This document shows positions 49,189 to 59,207 of a DNA stretch of 64,000 nucleotides, one piece after another; position 1 is the stretch's first letter, and every line of letters starts with the position of its first letter. The stretch is from Actinoplanes oblitus. Its GTDB lineage: Bacteria > Actinomycetota > Actinomycetes > Mycobacteriales > Micromonosporaceae. The stretch lies in assembly GCF_030252345.1 (NCBI RefSeq), contig NZ_CP126980.1:6091501-6155500 (forward strand), given 5' to 3'. Below the pieces are notes generated by a model. The model worked only from the letters and a program-made list of their open reading frames with translations. It did not search any database and was not told where the DNA came from. The position numbers were made by a program, and so were the translations under genes.

Positions 49189-52100
49189 TCAGTGGCGCCG
49201 CCGGGTGCCGGGCGCGGGTGCCGGGCGGCGACTCAGGTAGAGCAGCCCACCGCCGGCCACCACCAACCCCAGGCCGATCAGCACGGCGAGCGCCGCCGAC
49301 CGCCCGGTGACCGGTGCCGTCCCGCCCGGCGCGGCGCCGGGCCGGCCCGGTTCGGCGGGCTCGGCCGGCTTCCCGGGCTTGTGCGACGTGGACGGCGTCG
49401 GCGTCGATGTCGGCGTCGGCGTCGGACCGGGAGCCGGCTTCTTGGCCGGCACCGCCACCGTCGACGGCGCCTCCGCCGTCACATCACCGGCGTCCGGATC
49501 GACCAGGTCCCCCGCGATTCTCGCCTCGAACGTCTGCTTCCCCGCCGCGATCTGCTTGGTGGTCAGGTGGTACGGCGCGGACTCGCAGGTCACCGACGCG
49601 CCCGGGGCGATCCGGACGGCTTCGCAGGTGACCGCCGCCGGCAGCCCGGTCACCCGGACGTTGAGCAGGGTGACGTTGCCGGCGTTCGTGACCCGGACCG
49701 TGGAGATCACGGTGTCCTCGGGTCCGAGCTGCCCGTCGCGGTCGCTGTCGGTCCAGACCGCGGTCTGCGTCCCGGTCAGCTTCGGGGCGGCCGCCACCAG
49801 CGGCACCGTCGTGTTGGACACCGCGGAGGCCACCGCCAGCTTCGAGCCCGGCACCGTCCCGCGCGCGACCGCCTCGTCCACCAGCGGCGTGCCGGCGTCC
49901 ATGTCCGCCTGGGTGACCCGGTACCCGGTGCTCGCCGCGCAGGTCGTCCCCTCGCCGGGCGCCAGCCGGGTGCTCTGGCAGGTCACCGTGCCGCCCCGGG
50001 CATGCTCGACGCTGAGGTCGCCGACCGTCACGTTGCCCCGGTTGTACACCGCGTACGCGTACCGCAGCAGCGCCCCGGTGGTGATCCCCGGGCCCTCGGC
50101 CGCCACCGACGCCCGCGCCGCCGACGCCACCCGGGTGGTCAGCTTGATCTCCAGCGCCGGATCGCCCGCCGCCACCGCGACGCTGCCGCGGAACGGCCCG
50201 AAGCTCCGCACCCCGCCCGGCGACCGGGCGGTCACCGACATCTCGGTGGTGATCGGCCGCCCGCTGTCCACCTCCTCCTGGGTGACCGGGTGCGCCGGCC
50301 CCGCCGTACAGGTCATCGCCTCCCGCACGGCCAGCCCGGCCTTCGGGCAGTCGACACCGCCGGGCCCGCCGGCGTCCACCCCGGTCATCGTCTGGTTGCC
50401 GTTGTTGACCACCCGGTACGTCCAGCTGACCGTGTCCCCGGCGATCGGCCCGTCCTGCCGCTGGACCGGGGACACCTTGCCGACCGCCAGCACGTCGATC
50501 GACGGCGCGCCGGCCACGACCGGTATCCAGGTGGTGGCCGCCCCGAAGCTCCGCAGCGGCCCGCTGCCGACCTGCCCGGTGATGGTGGCCGTGCTGGTCA
50601 GCGCGTCACCGGCGTCGATGTCCGCCTGGGTCACCGGGTATCCGGCCGAGACACAGGTCATGCTCGCGCCCGGGCGCAGGCTGACCGCCGGGCAGCTGCC
50701 CGTGCCGGTCCGGCTGTCGGTCAGGGTCAGGCCGCGCATGCTGAGCGTTCCGGTGTTGGCGACGGCGAACTCGAACGCGACGACGTCGCCGGCCGCGACC
50801 GCGCTGCCGTGCTCGGCCGGGGTCACCCGGGTGGCGCCGGTGGTGACGGTCAGCCCGGCGGCGCCGCTGCCGACCGGAACGCTCGCGGTGGTGGTGGCGT
50901 AGGTGACGGGGGCCGGCTGGCCGGGGGCGCGGGCGGTGACCCGGGTGGTGGCGGTGAGCGGCACCGCGGCGTCGTAGTCGTCCTGGGTGACCTGGTACGA
51001 CGGCCCGCCGATGCAGTTGGCCGTCCCGCCGGGCGGCAGCGCGAGCAGATCGCAGGTGGCGGTCCCGGTGAGCGAGTCACTGACCGTGTCCAACAGCATG
51101 CTGACGTTGCCGCCGTTGTCGATCCGGTGGGTGACCGAGATCCGGTCCCCGGGCTGCACCGCCGTGGTATGCCCGGCCGGCGAGACGTTCGGGAGGCTGG
51201 TCACCGTCAGCAGCGGCGCGGCCGCCACCACCGGGACCGGCACCGAGCCCTCCGCGCCGACCGGCACGGCGCCGGGCGCGACGCTCCGGGCATCCACGAT
51301 CACGTCGTTGCGGACCGGCGCGCCGGCGTCGATGTCGCTCTGCAGGACCGTGTACGGCGCGGCCGACGTGCAGGTGAGCGTGCCACCCTTCGGGATCACG
51401 GCGGCCGGGCAGGTGACCGACGCGACGTTCGAGTCGGTCACGCTGACCGTGTCGAGCCCGACGTTGCCGGAGTTGCTGATCGCGTACGCGTAATCGATCG
51501 TGTCGCCGACCCGCACCGGTGCCGTCGGGCCGGTCCGGGTGACGGTGATGTCCAGCGCGGGCGCGGCCGCGGCCACCTGCACCTCGTTGACCGTCGACGG
51601 GAAGCTGGCGCTCGGGGTGGTCGAGGTGGCGGTGGCGGTGTTGGTGACCGGGCCGCCGCTGTCGATGTCCGACTGCCGTACCTGATAGCCCGGGCCGGGC
51701 AGGTGGTCGCAGGTCATCGTCGCGCCGATGGCCAGGTCGGCCTGCGGGCAGGTGATGGTGTTGCCCCTGGTGTCGGTGACCGTGATGCCGTTCATCTGCA
51801 CGTTGCCGTTGTTGGTCACCGCGTAGGTGTACGCGATCCGGTCGTTCACGGCGGCCCCGTGCTGCCGGCTGGGCTCGTCGACCGTCGACGTGATCACCGT
51901 GGACAGCGACGCGTGCGCGACGGCGACCGGCACCCCCGAGCTGAGCTGGCCGTACGTCGTGGGCAGCACGGTGTCCGTGTTGAGCGCCTGCACGGTCACC
52001 GTGTCGGTGACCGGGGTGTTGCGCAGGACGTCGTTCGAGTCCACGGTGTAGGTGGCGCCGGTGCAGGTGGCGGTGCCGCCGACCGCCACGCTGGTCGGCG

Positions 52101-55100
52101 CGCAGGTGGTGGTCCCGCTCAGGCTTCCGGTCAGGGTCAGCGAGGTCATCGGCAGGTTCCCGGTGTTGCGCACCTCGTAGCTGTAGGCGATCGTGGCGTT
52201 CACCCCGGCCGGCGTGGCCGAGGCGACGCTGGTGGAGCGGATGCTGAGGGCGGGCGCGGCCGGCGCGGCGGTGACCCCGGCAGTGGCAGTGTTGTTGCCG
52301 GCCACCGGGTCGGTGCCGTCGGCCGCGACGATCCCGGTGCCGTCGTTGAGCGTGCCGCTGCCCACGGCGGTGCCGTGCAGGGTGAGCACCCCGGCCGGCC
52401 CGGGGCCCGGCGTCATCCGCTGGATCGTCCAGCTCCGGGTGCCCGCGTCGTAGGAGCCGTTGGTGGCCGTCCCGGAGGAGATGCTGAGGCCGGGGTCTGG
52501 GCTCTCGCGCAGCACCACGTTGGTGGCGTCGGACGGGCCGTGGTTGATCACCCGGACCTCGAACTCCACCTCCTCGGACTGCACGATCGCCGGGCTGCTG
52601 GTGGTGACCTTGACGACCTCCAGGTCGGCGTGCTGCTCGACGCTCCTGGTGGAGGTGACGCTGTCGTTGCCGCTGTCCGGGTCCGGGGTACTCGACGACA
52701 CGGTCGCGGTACGGCTGTAGACCGGACTGCCGTACCCGGTGGAGAGCAGCACCCCGGCGAAGGTGATCTGCCAACTCGCCGACGCGGCGAGCGTCGCCAG
52801 GTTGCAGACGTATGTCCCGCCGTCCGGGGTGAAGCCGTTGACCACGGTGCCCTGGAAGGTGCAACTGCCGCCGCTGGTGGTGACCGTCGGGACCGGCCGG
52901 CTCGCCGGGACGGCCTGGCGCAGCACGACACCCTCGGCCCGGGTCTGCCCGTTGTTGGTCACCTGCACCACGCCGGTCACGGTCTCCCCGGCGACCAGCG
53001 CGGACGGGTCCCCCGGGTTGCTCAGGGTTTGACTGACCGCCAGGTCGGCGCGGAGCAGCACGGTGAAGTTGATCGTGTCGGTGTCGTTCGCCGCGTTGGT
53101 GTCGGTGGTCGGCGAGATCACGGTGGTGCTGGCGAACCCGGGCCCGGCGTGCGCGTTCGCGCCGAGCGTGGCGGTGCCGCGGAGCGGGACGCTGGCGCCG
53201 GCCGGCAGGGTGCCGACCGTGCAGGCGTTGGCGGTGCAGTACGGGCTGTTCCGGACGATCGTGACACCGGGCGGGGTGACGGTGTTGAAGGTGACGTTGG
53301 TGGCGTCCGACGGCCCGTAGTTGGTGACCGTCAGCGTGTATTCGACGGTGTCCCCGGCGTACGCGCTGAGCTGGCTCAAGCCGAGCCGCACGCCGACGTC
53401 GGCGACCTCGGTGCCGGCCGACTGGACGGAGAAGTTGTTGTTCGCCGCCGACGGGTCCGGGGTGCTGGAGGTGACCGAGACCGCGTTGTTCACCGCCCCG
53501 CCGCCGGACGACTTGAGCGTCATGTTGACGGTGACAGTGGTGCTGGTCGACGGCATCATGTCGGCCAGCTGGCATTCCAGCGTGCCGATCGCGGTGACCG
53601 CGCAGGTGCCGCCGCCGGCGCTGGTGTATGTCGCGGTGGCCAGCGGGATGACGTCGGAGAGCACCAGGCCGCGGGCCACCGACGGGCCGGCGTTGGTGAT
53701 CGTGGCGGTGTAGGTGATCGGTGAACCGGCCACGCCCGGTGTGTTGGTCATGGTCACGCCCACGTCGGCGAGGGTGGCCACCGCCGCGCTCACCGACGCC
53801 GCGTTGTCCGCCTGGCTCACCTCGTACGTCGCACTCGTCACCGACGCGGTCAGCGTGGCCTGCGCCCCGGGTGTCGCCTGCGGTATGACGTCGCCGCTGA
53901 CCGTCATGATCCCGGTCGCCCCGGGCGCGAGACCCGCCAGGTCGCAGCGGGCGTTCTGCCCACTGATCACGCAGCCGGCCCCGGCCATGCTCGCCGCGAT
54001 GTTCCCGATGCCGAACGGCACGTCCGCGCTGACCTGCACACCCGTGGCGGTGCTCGGCCCGTTGTTGGTGACCGTCAGGTTGGTGGTGGCGTTACGCCCG
54101 GCCACCACCCCGCCGGCCCCGACCACCGCGCTGATCCGCAGGTCCGCCGCGGCGCTGACGCCGGTGCCGACGGTGTTGCCGGTCGAGGTGAGCCGGTTCC
54201 CGGAGATCGGCTCGGTGTAGGCGGCGGCGCCCTCGGTGCTGAGCGTGGTCTCCGCCGCCGAGGTGTTCACCCGCACCTGGTAGCTGAACGATCGCGCCTC
54301 GCCCACCGGGATCGTGCCGCCCGCGCCGCTCGTGGCGCCCGTCCCGGCCCGCACCCGGACCGTCCGGGTGGACGCGTCGTACTCGCCGGTGTCGGTGTCC
54401 GCGGCGTCGCTGACCGAGCTGCTGCTGGAGCCGGTGATCGTCCGGATCGAGCCGGGCACGAACGTGGTGCCGGCCGGCAGGGCGTCGCTGAGCACGGTGA
54501 GCTTGGCCGGGTTGCCGCCCCGGTTCTCCGCGTTGACCGTGTAGGTGAGCACGTCCCCGGCGTTCGCCGACGCCGCGCTCACCGCCGTGGTGGTGAACAG
54601 GCAGGCCGCCGTACCGAAGGCGATGCCGTCCAGGAAGTTGCCGTACGTCGGCTTGTTCTGCGCCGACGAGATCGACTCGAACGCGAACCGGGTGGTGGTC
54701 TGTCCGGGCGGCACCGTGTAGGTGTTGGCCCAGGTGCCCCAGCTGGTGGGCTGGTCGGCGATCGGGCCGCCGCTCTGCACCAGCGTGCCGCCGGCCGGGC
54801 CGATCTTGACGGCCATGGTGTCCAGCCCGAGCCGGCCGCGGTGCTTGAGTTCCCAGCGCAGCGTCTGCCCCGGGGTGGTCGGCAGGTCCTGGTAGAGCGT
54901 GGAGACGAAGTTCGCGTTCAGCTCGACGAACTGCACCCCGGAGCCGGCGTTGAAGGTCTGCCGGACCTCGTGCCACAGCTCGAACACGCGGTCCGGCGCC
55001 GTCGTCTTCCAGCCCGGCATGTCTGGGCCCTCGTTGATCAGCGACATCGAGTTCGCCGCGATCGCCGGTGACTCGAAGTCACCGTTGCTGAGGTTGACCG

Positions 55101-55221
55101 GGGCCGCGCAGACGCTCTGGGCGGCCGTCGCCGTCTTCACCGGCGCGACGGGTACCAGCAGGCAGCAGAGGACCAGCAGAAACAGGACCAGCAACCGGTG
55201 CGCGCAGTGACGGAGGACCAC
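49189..55221 (-). CDS. 2010-aa repetitive surface protein with DUF11 and DUF7507-type repeats
   Basis: Sec signal (LLVLFLLVLCCLLVPVAPVKTATAA), then a jelly-roll-like domain (about 40-205: NLSNGDFESPAIAANSMSL, MPGWKTTAPDRVFELW, TPGQTLRWELKHRGR). About 205-950 hold six DUF11 repeats recognisable from GDVLTYTVNAENRG, TVTNNGPSTATGV, YTATITNAGPS, YTLTVTNYGPSDATNV, VQVTNNGQ and RVINHGPSDATNV. About 960-1890 hold eight repeats of the DUF7507 kind, each with a Y.VTQ.DIDAG-like turn. The C-terminus is Pro/Thr-rich, then APVTG, a membrane helix and RRPAPAPGTRRRH, a sortase-signal-like end with Ala for Leu. Probably a cell-wall stalk or adhesin. GTG start lacks a good ribosome-binding site. Confidence 0.88.
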   Translation of the reverse strand: MVLRHCAHRLLVLFLLVLCCLLVPVAPVKTATAAQSVCAAPVNLSNGDFESPAIAANSMSLINEGPDMPGWKTTAPDRVFELWHEVRQTFNAGSGVQFVELNANFVSTLYQDLPTTPGQTLRWELKHRGRLGLDTMAVKIGPAGGTLVQSGGPIADQPTSWGTWANTYTVPPGQTTTRFAFESISSAQNKPTYGNFLDGIAFGTAACLFTTTAVSAASANAGDVLTYTVNAENRGGNPAKLTVLSDALPAGTTFVPGSIRTITGSSSSSVSDAADTDTGEYDASTRTVRVRAGTGATSGAGGTIPVGEARSFSYQVRVNTSAAETTLSTEGAAAYTEPISGNRLTSTGNTVGTGVSAAADLRISAVVGAGGVVAGRNATTNLTVTNNGPSTATGVQVSADVPFGIGNIAASMAGAGCVISGQNARCDLAGLAPGATGIMTVSGDVIPQATPGAQATLTASVTSATYEVSQADNAASVSAAVATLADVGVTMTNTPGVAGSPITYTATITNAGPSVARGLVLSDVIPLATATYTSAGGGTCAVTAIGTLECQLADMMPSTSTTVTVNMTLKSSGGGAVNNAVSVTSSTPDPSAANNNFSVQSAGTEVADVGVRLGLSQLSAYAGDTVEYTLTVTNYGPSDATNVTFNTVTPPGVTIVRNSPYCTANACTVGTLPAGASVPLRGTATLGANAHAGPGFASTTVISPTTDTNAANDTDTINFTVLLRADLAVSQTLSNPGDPSALVAGETVTGVVQVTNNGQTRAEGVVLRQAVPASRPVPTVTTSGGSCTFQGTVVNGFTPDGGTYVCNLATLAASASWQITFAGVLLSTGYGSPVYSRTATVSSSTPDPDSGNDSVTSTRSVEQHADLEVVKVTTSSPAIVQSEEVEFEVRVINHGPSDATNVVLRESPDPGLSISSGTATNGSYDAGTRSWTIQRMTPGPGPAGVLTLHGTAVGSGTLNDGTGIVAADGTDPVAGNNTATAGVTAAPAAPALSIRSTSVASATPAGVNATIAYSYEVRNTGNLPMTSLTLTGSLSGTTTCAPTSVAVGGTATCTGATYTVDSNDVLRNTPVTDTVTVQALNTDTVLPTTYGQLSSGVPVAVAHASLSTVITSTVDEPSRQHGAAVNDRIAYTYAVTNNGNVQMNGITVTDTRGNTITCPQADLAIGATMTCDHLPGPGYQVRQSDIDSGGPVTNTATATSTTPSASFPSTVNEVQVAAAAPALDITVTRTGPTAPVRVGDTIDYAYAISNSGNVGLDTVSVTDSNVASVTCPAAVIPKGGTLTCTSAAPYTVLQSDIDAGAPVRNDVIVDARSVAPGAVPVGAEGSVPVPVVAAAPLLTVTSLPNVSPAGHTTAVQPGDRISVTHRIDNGGNVSMLLDTVSDSLTGTATCDLLALPPGGTANCIGGPSYQVTQDDYDAAVPLTATTRVTARAPGQPAPVTYATTTASVPVGSGAAGLTVTTGATRVTPAEHGSAVAAGDVVAFEFAVANTGTLSMRGLTLTDSRTGTGSCPAVSLRPGASMTCVSAGYPVTQADIDAGDALTSTATITGQVGSGPLRSFGAATTWIPVVAGAPSIDVLAVGKVSPVQRQDGPIAGDTVSWTYRVVNNGNQTMTGVDAGGPGGVDCPKAGLAVREAMTCTAGPAHPVTQEEVDSGRPITTEMSVTARSPGGVRSFGPFRGSVAVAAGDPALEIKLTTRVASAARASVAAEGPGITTGALLRYAYAVYNRGNVTVGDLSVEHARGGTVTCQSTRLAPGEGTTCAASTGYRVTQADMDAGTPLVDEAVARGTVPGSKLAVASAVSNTTVPLVAAAPKLTGTQTAVWTDSDRDGQLGPEDTVISTVRVTNAGNVTLLNVRVTGLPAAVTCEAVRIAPGASVTCESAPYHLTTKQIAAGKQTFEARIAGDLVDPDAGDVTAEAPSTVAVPAKKPAPGPTPTPTSTPTPSTSHKPGKPAEPAEPGRPGAAPGGTAPVTGRSAALAVLIGLGLVVAGGGLLYLSRRPAPAPGTRRRH

Positions 55222-55272
55222 GAAAAGTCAAACTAATGCCGGAAAGCGGGTGGTTTTCGTGTTTCGCGGAGA

Positions 55273-56478
55273 TCATCCGATCCGAACCACGCGCGCCCAA
55301 TCCGGCGGCACCGCCACCCGGTGATCGTGGTCCTCGTCGGTCGGCCGGCGGAACAGGCCGACCACGGTCCGGCACGGCGGCGGCGAGCCGGGCCACGGCG
55401 TCCAGCCGTCGGTGAGCACGACGATCACGTCCGGCCGGGTCCGCAGCGCGCTGGCGAACCCCTCGCGCAGGTCGGTGCCGCCCCCGCCGATCAGCGGGAT
55501 CCCCTCACCCCGGCAGATCGGCAGCGCCACCCCGGCCGCCGCGTCACACGAGACCACCCCGAGCAGCTCACGACTGCCACCCACGGCCCGCCCGATCGCC
55601 GCCACCTCCAGCAGCGCCATGCCCAGTTCCTCGTCGCTGACCGACCCCGAGGTGTCGATCACGACGCAGACGCGAGGCGGGTTGCGGCGCAGGGCCGGCA
55701 GCACGACGCGCGGCAGCGCCGCGGCCCTCCGGGCCGGTCTACCGTACGTGTAGTCGTCGCCCGCCCCGGCCGAAGCCGTCGCCGCCCGCACCGCCGCACC
55801 GAGCAACTCCTGCCACGGCTGCGGTGGGTGGAACGCCTCCTCGGCCCACCGCCGCCAGCCGCGCGACGCCCGGCCGGGTTGTCCGTTGATCGCCTCGGCC
55901 ACCCGGAACCGGACCGCGTCGCGTTCCTGCTCGGTCAGCCCGTGCGCGCCGTCCGGCCCCCGATCCCACGGCCGGTCGCCGCCGTCGGCGCCGCTGCCGC
56001 AGTCCAGCCAGGCGTACCCGTCGGTGAACGGCCCGAGCCGGAACATCGGCAGGTAGTCCTCCATCAGCCCGGCCTCGGGCAGCCGCAGATCCGCCGGATG
56101 CACCGCGCCGGCCGGGCACGGCAGCCCGTCGCCGTACACGTCGTCGTTGATCTCGCAGTCCGCCGCGATGTTGAGCCGCAGCCGCACCCCAGGGCCGGTC
56201 AGCTCATGCGCCTTGACGTAGCGGTCGCCGCGCCCGTGGTGGTCGCGCAGCAGGTGCGACACCTCATGCACCCAGACCGCGGCCAGGTCCGCCAGCGGCA
56301 TCCGGGCCACGAAGGCCGGGGACACGTAGCACCGCCAGTACCGGTCCACCGCCATCGTCGGGACCTCCGGCGACTCGACCACGTGCAGCGCGAACAGCGC
56401 CGAGGCCAGGTAGGGCCGGGCCCGGACGGCGAAGAGCCGGGCCGCGTACAGCTTCTCGGTGTCCAGCGGCGCGCTCAT
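55273..56478 (-). CDS. metallopeptidase-like VWA protein (DUF2201/vWA-MoxR type)
   Basis: A 401-aa protein; ATG at 56478 overlaps the MoxR stop by 4 nt. N-terminal domain resembles DUF2201 with a zinc-type HEXXH (WVHEVSHLLRDHH, residues about 73-85), NIAADCEINDD and a conserved GLPCPAGAVHPADLRLPEAGLMEDY. C-terminal von Willebrand A-like domain: RVCVVIDTSGSVSDEELGMALLEVAAIGRAVG (MIDAS DxSGS) and VIVVLTDGWTPWPG. No signal peptide. In such pairs the VWA protein works with the MoxR ATPase, which remodels target complexes; targets here are unknown. Confidence 0.9.
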   Translation of the reverse strand: MSAPLDTEKLYAARLFAVRARPYLASALFALHVVESPEVPTMAVDRYWRCYVSPAFVARMPLADLAAVWVHEVSHLLRDHHGRGDRYVKAHELTGPGVRLRLNIAADCEINDDVYGDGLPCPAGAVHPADLRLPEAGLMEDYLPMFRLGPFTDGYAWLDCGSGADGGDRPWDRGPDGAHGLTEQERDAVRFRVAEAINGQPGRASRGWRRWAEEAFHPPQPWQELLGAAVRAATASAGAGDDYTYGRPARRAAALPRVVLPALRRNPPRVCVVIDTSGSVSDEELGMALLEVAAIGRAVGGSRELLGVVSCDAAAGVALPICRGEGIPLIGGGGTDLREGFASALRTRPDVIVVLTDGWTPWPGSPPPCRTVVGLFRRPTDEDHDHRVAVPPDWARVVRIG

Positions 56479-57638
56479 GCCGCCCGCCGCGCCACGTTCA
56501 TCGCCCCGGCCAGCCGTTCGATGCCGGCCGGCAGCGGCCAGTCGTCGCGGCGCAGCCCGGCCAGGTTCCCGGCGGGCACCACCAGCAGGTCCGGCGCGCC
56601 GTCCGCGAGCGCCCGGACCAGGATCGCCCAGGCCGCCTCCCACCGGTCACGGTCCGCGTGGCGCCGGACCGCTTCGACGACCCCTTCCAGTACGACCTGG
56701 CGCAGGTCCCCGCGCTCGGGCAGCACCGCCGCCGACGGGTCGGCGAGCAGTTCCTCCGGATCGGGCAGGTCCAGCCGGTCCAGCCCGGCCAGCAGCTCCA
56801 GCCCCGGACCGTCCCCCACCACGCCCCGGACCAGCATCGACAACACCTCGCGCGAGGTGCCGGCAGCGGTACCGAACGCGATCAGCCGGACCGCCATGTC
56901 CCAGGTCCGCGGCGACGGCCAGGCCCCGCCCCGCTTGGTCTCCGACGACGGCAGCTGGTGCACCAGCTTGGGCCGGGCGGTCAGCAGCTCACACACCGCC
57001 CGCCGGGCGTACGCCACCGAGGCCGCGAGCCGCTCCGGGTCGAGCCGGGGCAGCGTGGTCCGCGGCCAGGTCCCGCCCAGCCCGCGCACCACCACCTCGT
57101 GGTCGTAGGTCCACTGCAGGTGCACGAACCGGTTGGCCAGCGGCGCGCTGAGCTCCCAGCCGTTGGCCGCCGAGCCGCGCGGATTGGCGGCCGCGACGAT
57201 CCGCACGCCGGGCGGCAGGGTCAGCGCGCCGACCCGGCGCTCCAGCACCAGCCGCAGCAGGGCGGCCTGCACGGCCGGCGGGGCGGTCGACAGCTCGTCC
57301 AGGAAGAGCAGGCCACGGCCGCTGGCGGCGAGGCGTACCGCCCAGTCCGGCGGGGCCATCGGGACGCCCTGCACTGCCGGGTCGGCACCGAGCACCGGCA
57401 GGCCGGAGAAGTCGGTCGGCTCGTGCACGCTGGCGATCACCGTGGTGAGCGGCAGGTCGAGGGAGTCGGCGAGCTGGTTGAGGGCGGCGGTCTTGCCGAT
57501 CCCCGGGTCACCCCAGAGCAGCACCGGGAGGTCGGCCGCGACGGCCAGGGTGAGCGCCTCCAGCTGCGTGCTGGGGCGCGGCTCGGTGGTCGTGTCGGCG
57601 AGCAGGCCGAGCAGGTCAGCGGCGATGTCCAGAGTCAT
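56475..57638 (-). CDS. MoxR-type AAA ATPase
   Basis: A 387-aa AAA+ protein: Walker A WGDPGIGKT (G43-T50), Walker B GRGLLFLDELSTAPPAVQAALLRLV, sensor 1 VRIVAAANPRGSAANGWELSAPLANRF, arginine finger segment ANRFVHLQW. MoxR proteins act as chaperones with VWA partners. It overlaps the VWA gene by 4 nt and the unknown 469-aa gene by 23 nt, so the three are one transcriptional unit on the minus strand. Confidence 0.92.
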   Translation of the reverse strand: MTLDIAADLLGLLADTTTEPRPSTQLEALTLAVAADLPVLLWGDPGIGKTAALNQLADSLDLPLTTVIASVHEPTDFSGLPVLGADPAVQGVPMAPPDWAVRLAASGRGLLFLDELSTAPPAVQAALLRLVLERRVGALTLPPGVRIVAAANPRGSAANGWELSAPLANRFVHLQWTYDHEVVVRGLGGTWPRTTLPRLDPERLAASVAYARRAVCELLTARPKLVHQLPSSETKRGGAWPSPRTWDMAVRLIAFGTAAGTSREVLSMLVRGVVGDGPGLELLAGLDRLDLPDPEELLADPSAAVLPERGDLRQVVLEGVVEAVRRHADRDRWEAAWAILVRALADGAPDLLVVPAGNLAGLRRDDWPLPAGIERLAGAMNVARRAA

Positions 57639-59025
57639 TCTTCACCTTTGTGATACGGCGGCGGGGCAGCGGGACGTTCTTGGGCGGGCAGTGGCCGGCC
57701 AGGCCGGCGCGGTACAACCCGTAGGTGAGGTGGCGCTCGGCGGTCCGGGCGAGTTCGTCGCGCAGCGGCCCGTCGCGCAGCGTCGCCCCCGGTCCGAGCA
57801 GGGCTTCGACGGCGGCGAGCGCGCCCGGAAGGTCACCGTGGTCGAGCCGGGCGCGGATGTCGGCGAGGGTGTCCGGGCGGCGGATCGCCCGGTCGATCAC
57901 CCGGAGGCAGGGCAGCGGAGTGCCGCCGAAGGCCACCAGGATCTCCTCCCGCAGCAGCTCGTCCGGCTCGTGGTCGAGGGCGGACAGCACGCCGTCGACC
58001 AGGCCGACGCGATGCCGCTCCCCGCGGCAGTCGACGAGCCGCATGCCGCTTCCGGCTCCGGCCGGCTCACGGCTTGCCGGAGCGTGGCCGGGCGCCGCCG
58101 CCGCACCGGCAGCGGGAGCAGGACCGGACACCGCCGCCGCACCTGCAGCGGGAGCAGGACCGGGCGCCGCCGCGCCGGCAGCGGGGGCGAGGGCGGGTAT
58201 CAGGGACTCGGCGACCAGGGGGTGCAGCTGTCCGGCTTCGATCAGGCCGGCGCGCAGCAGCTCCAGGTCCGGCAGCAGCCAGGTGGCCGCGTCCGGCAGG
58301 ACCAGCGCGGACGGCTCCAGGGCGCGGCGCGGGCCGCCTCCGGGTTCCTTGCCAGCGGGCAGCTCACGATGATCACGAGCGGTCAGGCGTACGAAAACCG
58401 GGTCGTCCTCCCGGCCCTCAGCGGACCGCAAGATCTCCGCCTCGGCCGCCCACCGGTGCACGGCGCAGCCGTCGAGGCCGGCCGGCGACACCGCCGCGTC
58501 GCCGGGCCAGGTGGCCGCACCGGCCCGATCGGGCAGCTCGGCGGTGTGCCTGTCGTCCCAGAGGTGGCGGTGCAGGTCGAGGCGGAACCGGCGGTGCGGG
58601 CGCGCGTGCGGGTGCCGCCCGTCGGCGGCCCCGTCCCAGAGCGCGAGCGCGATCCGCTGATCGGCGTCGGCCCAGGCGGGCGGGGTACGCGCGACCAGGT
58701 GCAGCCGCGGCGCATAGCGGGCCAGCGACACGGTGACGCCGGGTCGCAACAGGCCGGACTCCACCCGCGGGAAGTGCCAGCGCAGCAGGTCGGGAACGAG
58801 ATGCCGGAGGTCGGAGCGGACCTCGGCGGCCAGTTCCGGGCCGTGCCGACGACCGATGGCCCGCGGATCCAGCTCGGGATCGACCCGGGAGGCGGCACAC
58901 GCGCCGGCCCAGTCACCGGCCAGTCGCCGGGCGGCAGTCGACTCGATCATGGTGGGCGGCACGGCGAACTCGCGCACGCGCTGCCAGGCGAGGAGACGGG
59001 GATGACCGTCCAGGAGGGAGCGCAT
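57616..59025 (-). CDS. unknown 469-aa protein, first gene of MoxR/VWA operon
   Basis: ATG at 59025 preferred over a GTG two codons upstream. Its N-terminal two thirds (MRSLLDGHPRLLAWQRVREFAVPPTM, RPGVTVSLARYAPRLHLVART, WADADQRIALALWDGAA, HRRFRLDLHRHLWDDRHTAELPD) have no domain I recognise. The middle is a low-complexity linker of four GPAPAAGAAA-like units. The final 130 residues are helical (LREEILVAFGGTPLPCLRVIDRAIRRPDTLADIRARLDHGD, LTYGLYRAGL). No signal or membrane segment. The tight overlap with MoxR suggests a cytoplasmic client or adaptor. Confidence 0.75.
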   Translation of the reverse strand: MRSLLDGHPRLLAWQRVREFAVPPTMIESTAARRLAGDWAGACAASRVDPELDPRAIGRRHGPELAAEVRSDLRHLVPDLLRWHFPRVESGLLRPGVTVSLARYAPRLHLVARTPPAWADADQRIALALWDGAADGRHPHARPHRRFRLDLHRHLWDDRHTAELPDRAGAATWPGDAAVSPAGLDGCAVHRWAAEAEILRSAEGREDDPVFVRLTARDHRELPAGKEPGGGPRRALEPSALVLPDAATWLLPDLELLRAGLIEAGQLHPLVAESLIPALAPAAGAAAPGPAPAAGAAAVSGPAPAAGAAAAPGHAPASREPAGAGSGMRLVDCRGERHRVGLVDGVLSALDHEPDELLREEILVAFGGTPLPCLRVIDRAIRRPDTLADIRARLDHGDLPGALAAVEALLGPGATLRDGPLRDELARTAERHLTYGLYRAGLAGHCPPKNVPLPRRRITKVKNDSGHRR

Positions 59026-59195
59026 CAGCACTCACTTCTGGTGGGCATGTCCCCCTTCCAGAAACTCGAGGTAAGCATCGCGGGGCAGCATAGCCGACCT
59101 CCGTGATGCCGTCACCCCGATATTCCGCGCCGCCAGCCCCTCGGCGCGGTCGCCGGTCCAGGCGCTGCCGGCTCCCGGCGCCGCCGCTGGTGCAC

Positions 59196-59201
59196 TACCG
59201 T
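59196..59201 (+). promoter_or_regulatory. -10 box for leaderless EccC-like mRNA
   Basis: TACCGT, 6-nt spacer, then GTG at 59208. Supports the GTG as the true start. Confidence 0.45.
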
Positions 59202-59207
59202 GCCCGT

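Noticed and set aside
48841..53724. 1627-codon open frame on the plus strand opposite the giant surface protein
   Set aside because: It is antisense to a protein with a signal peptide and clear repeats. Its own composition (Arg/Gly/Val/Asp) is that of a stop-poor GC-rich shadow, and it lacks a start with ribosome-binding site.
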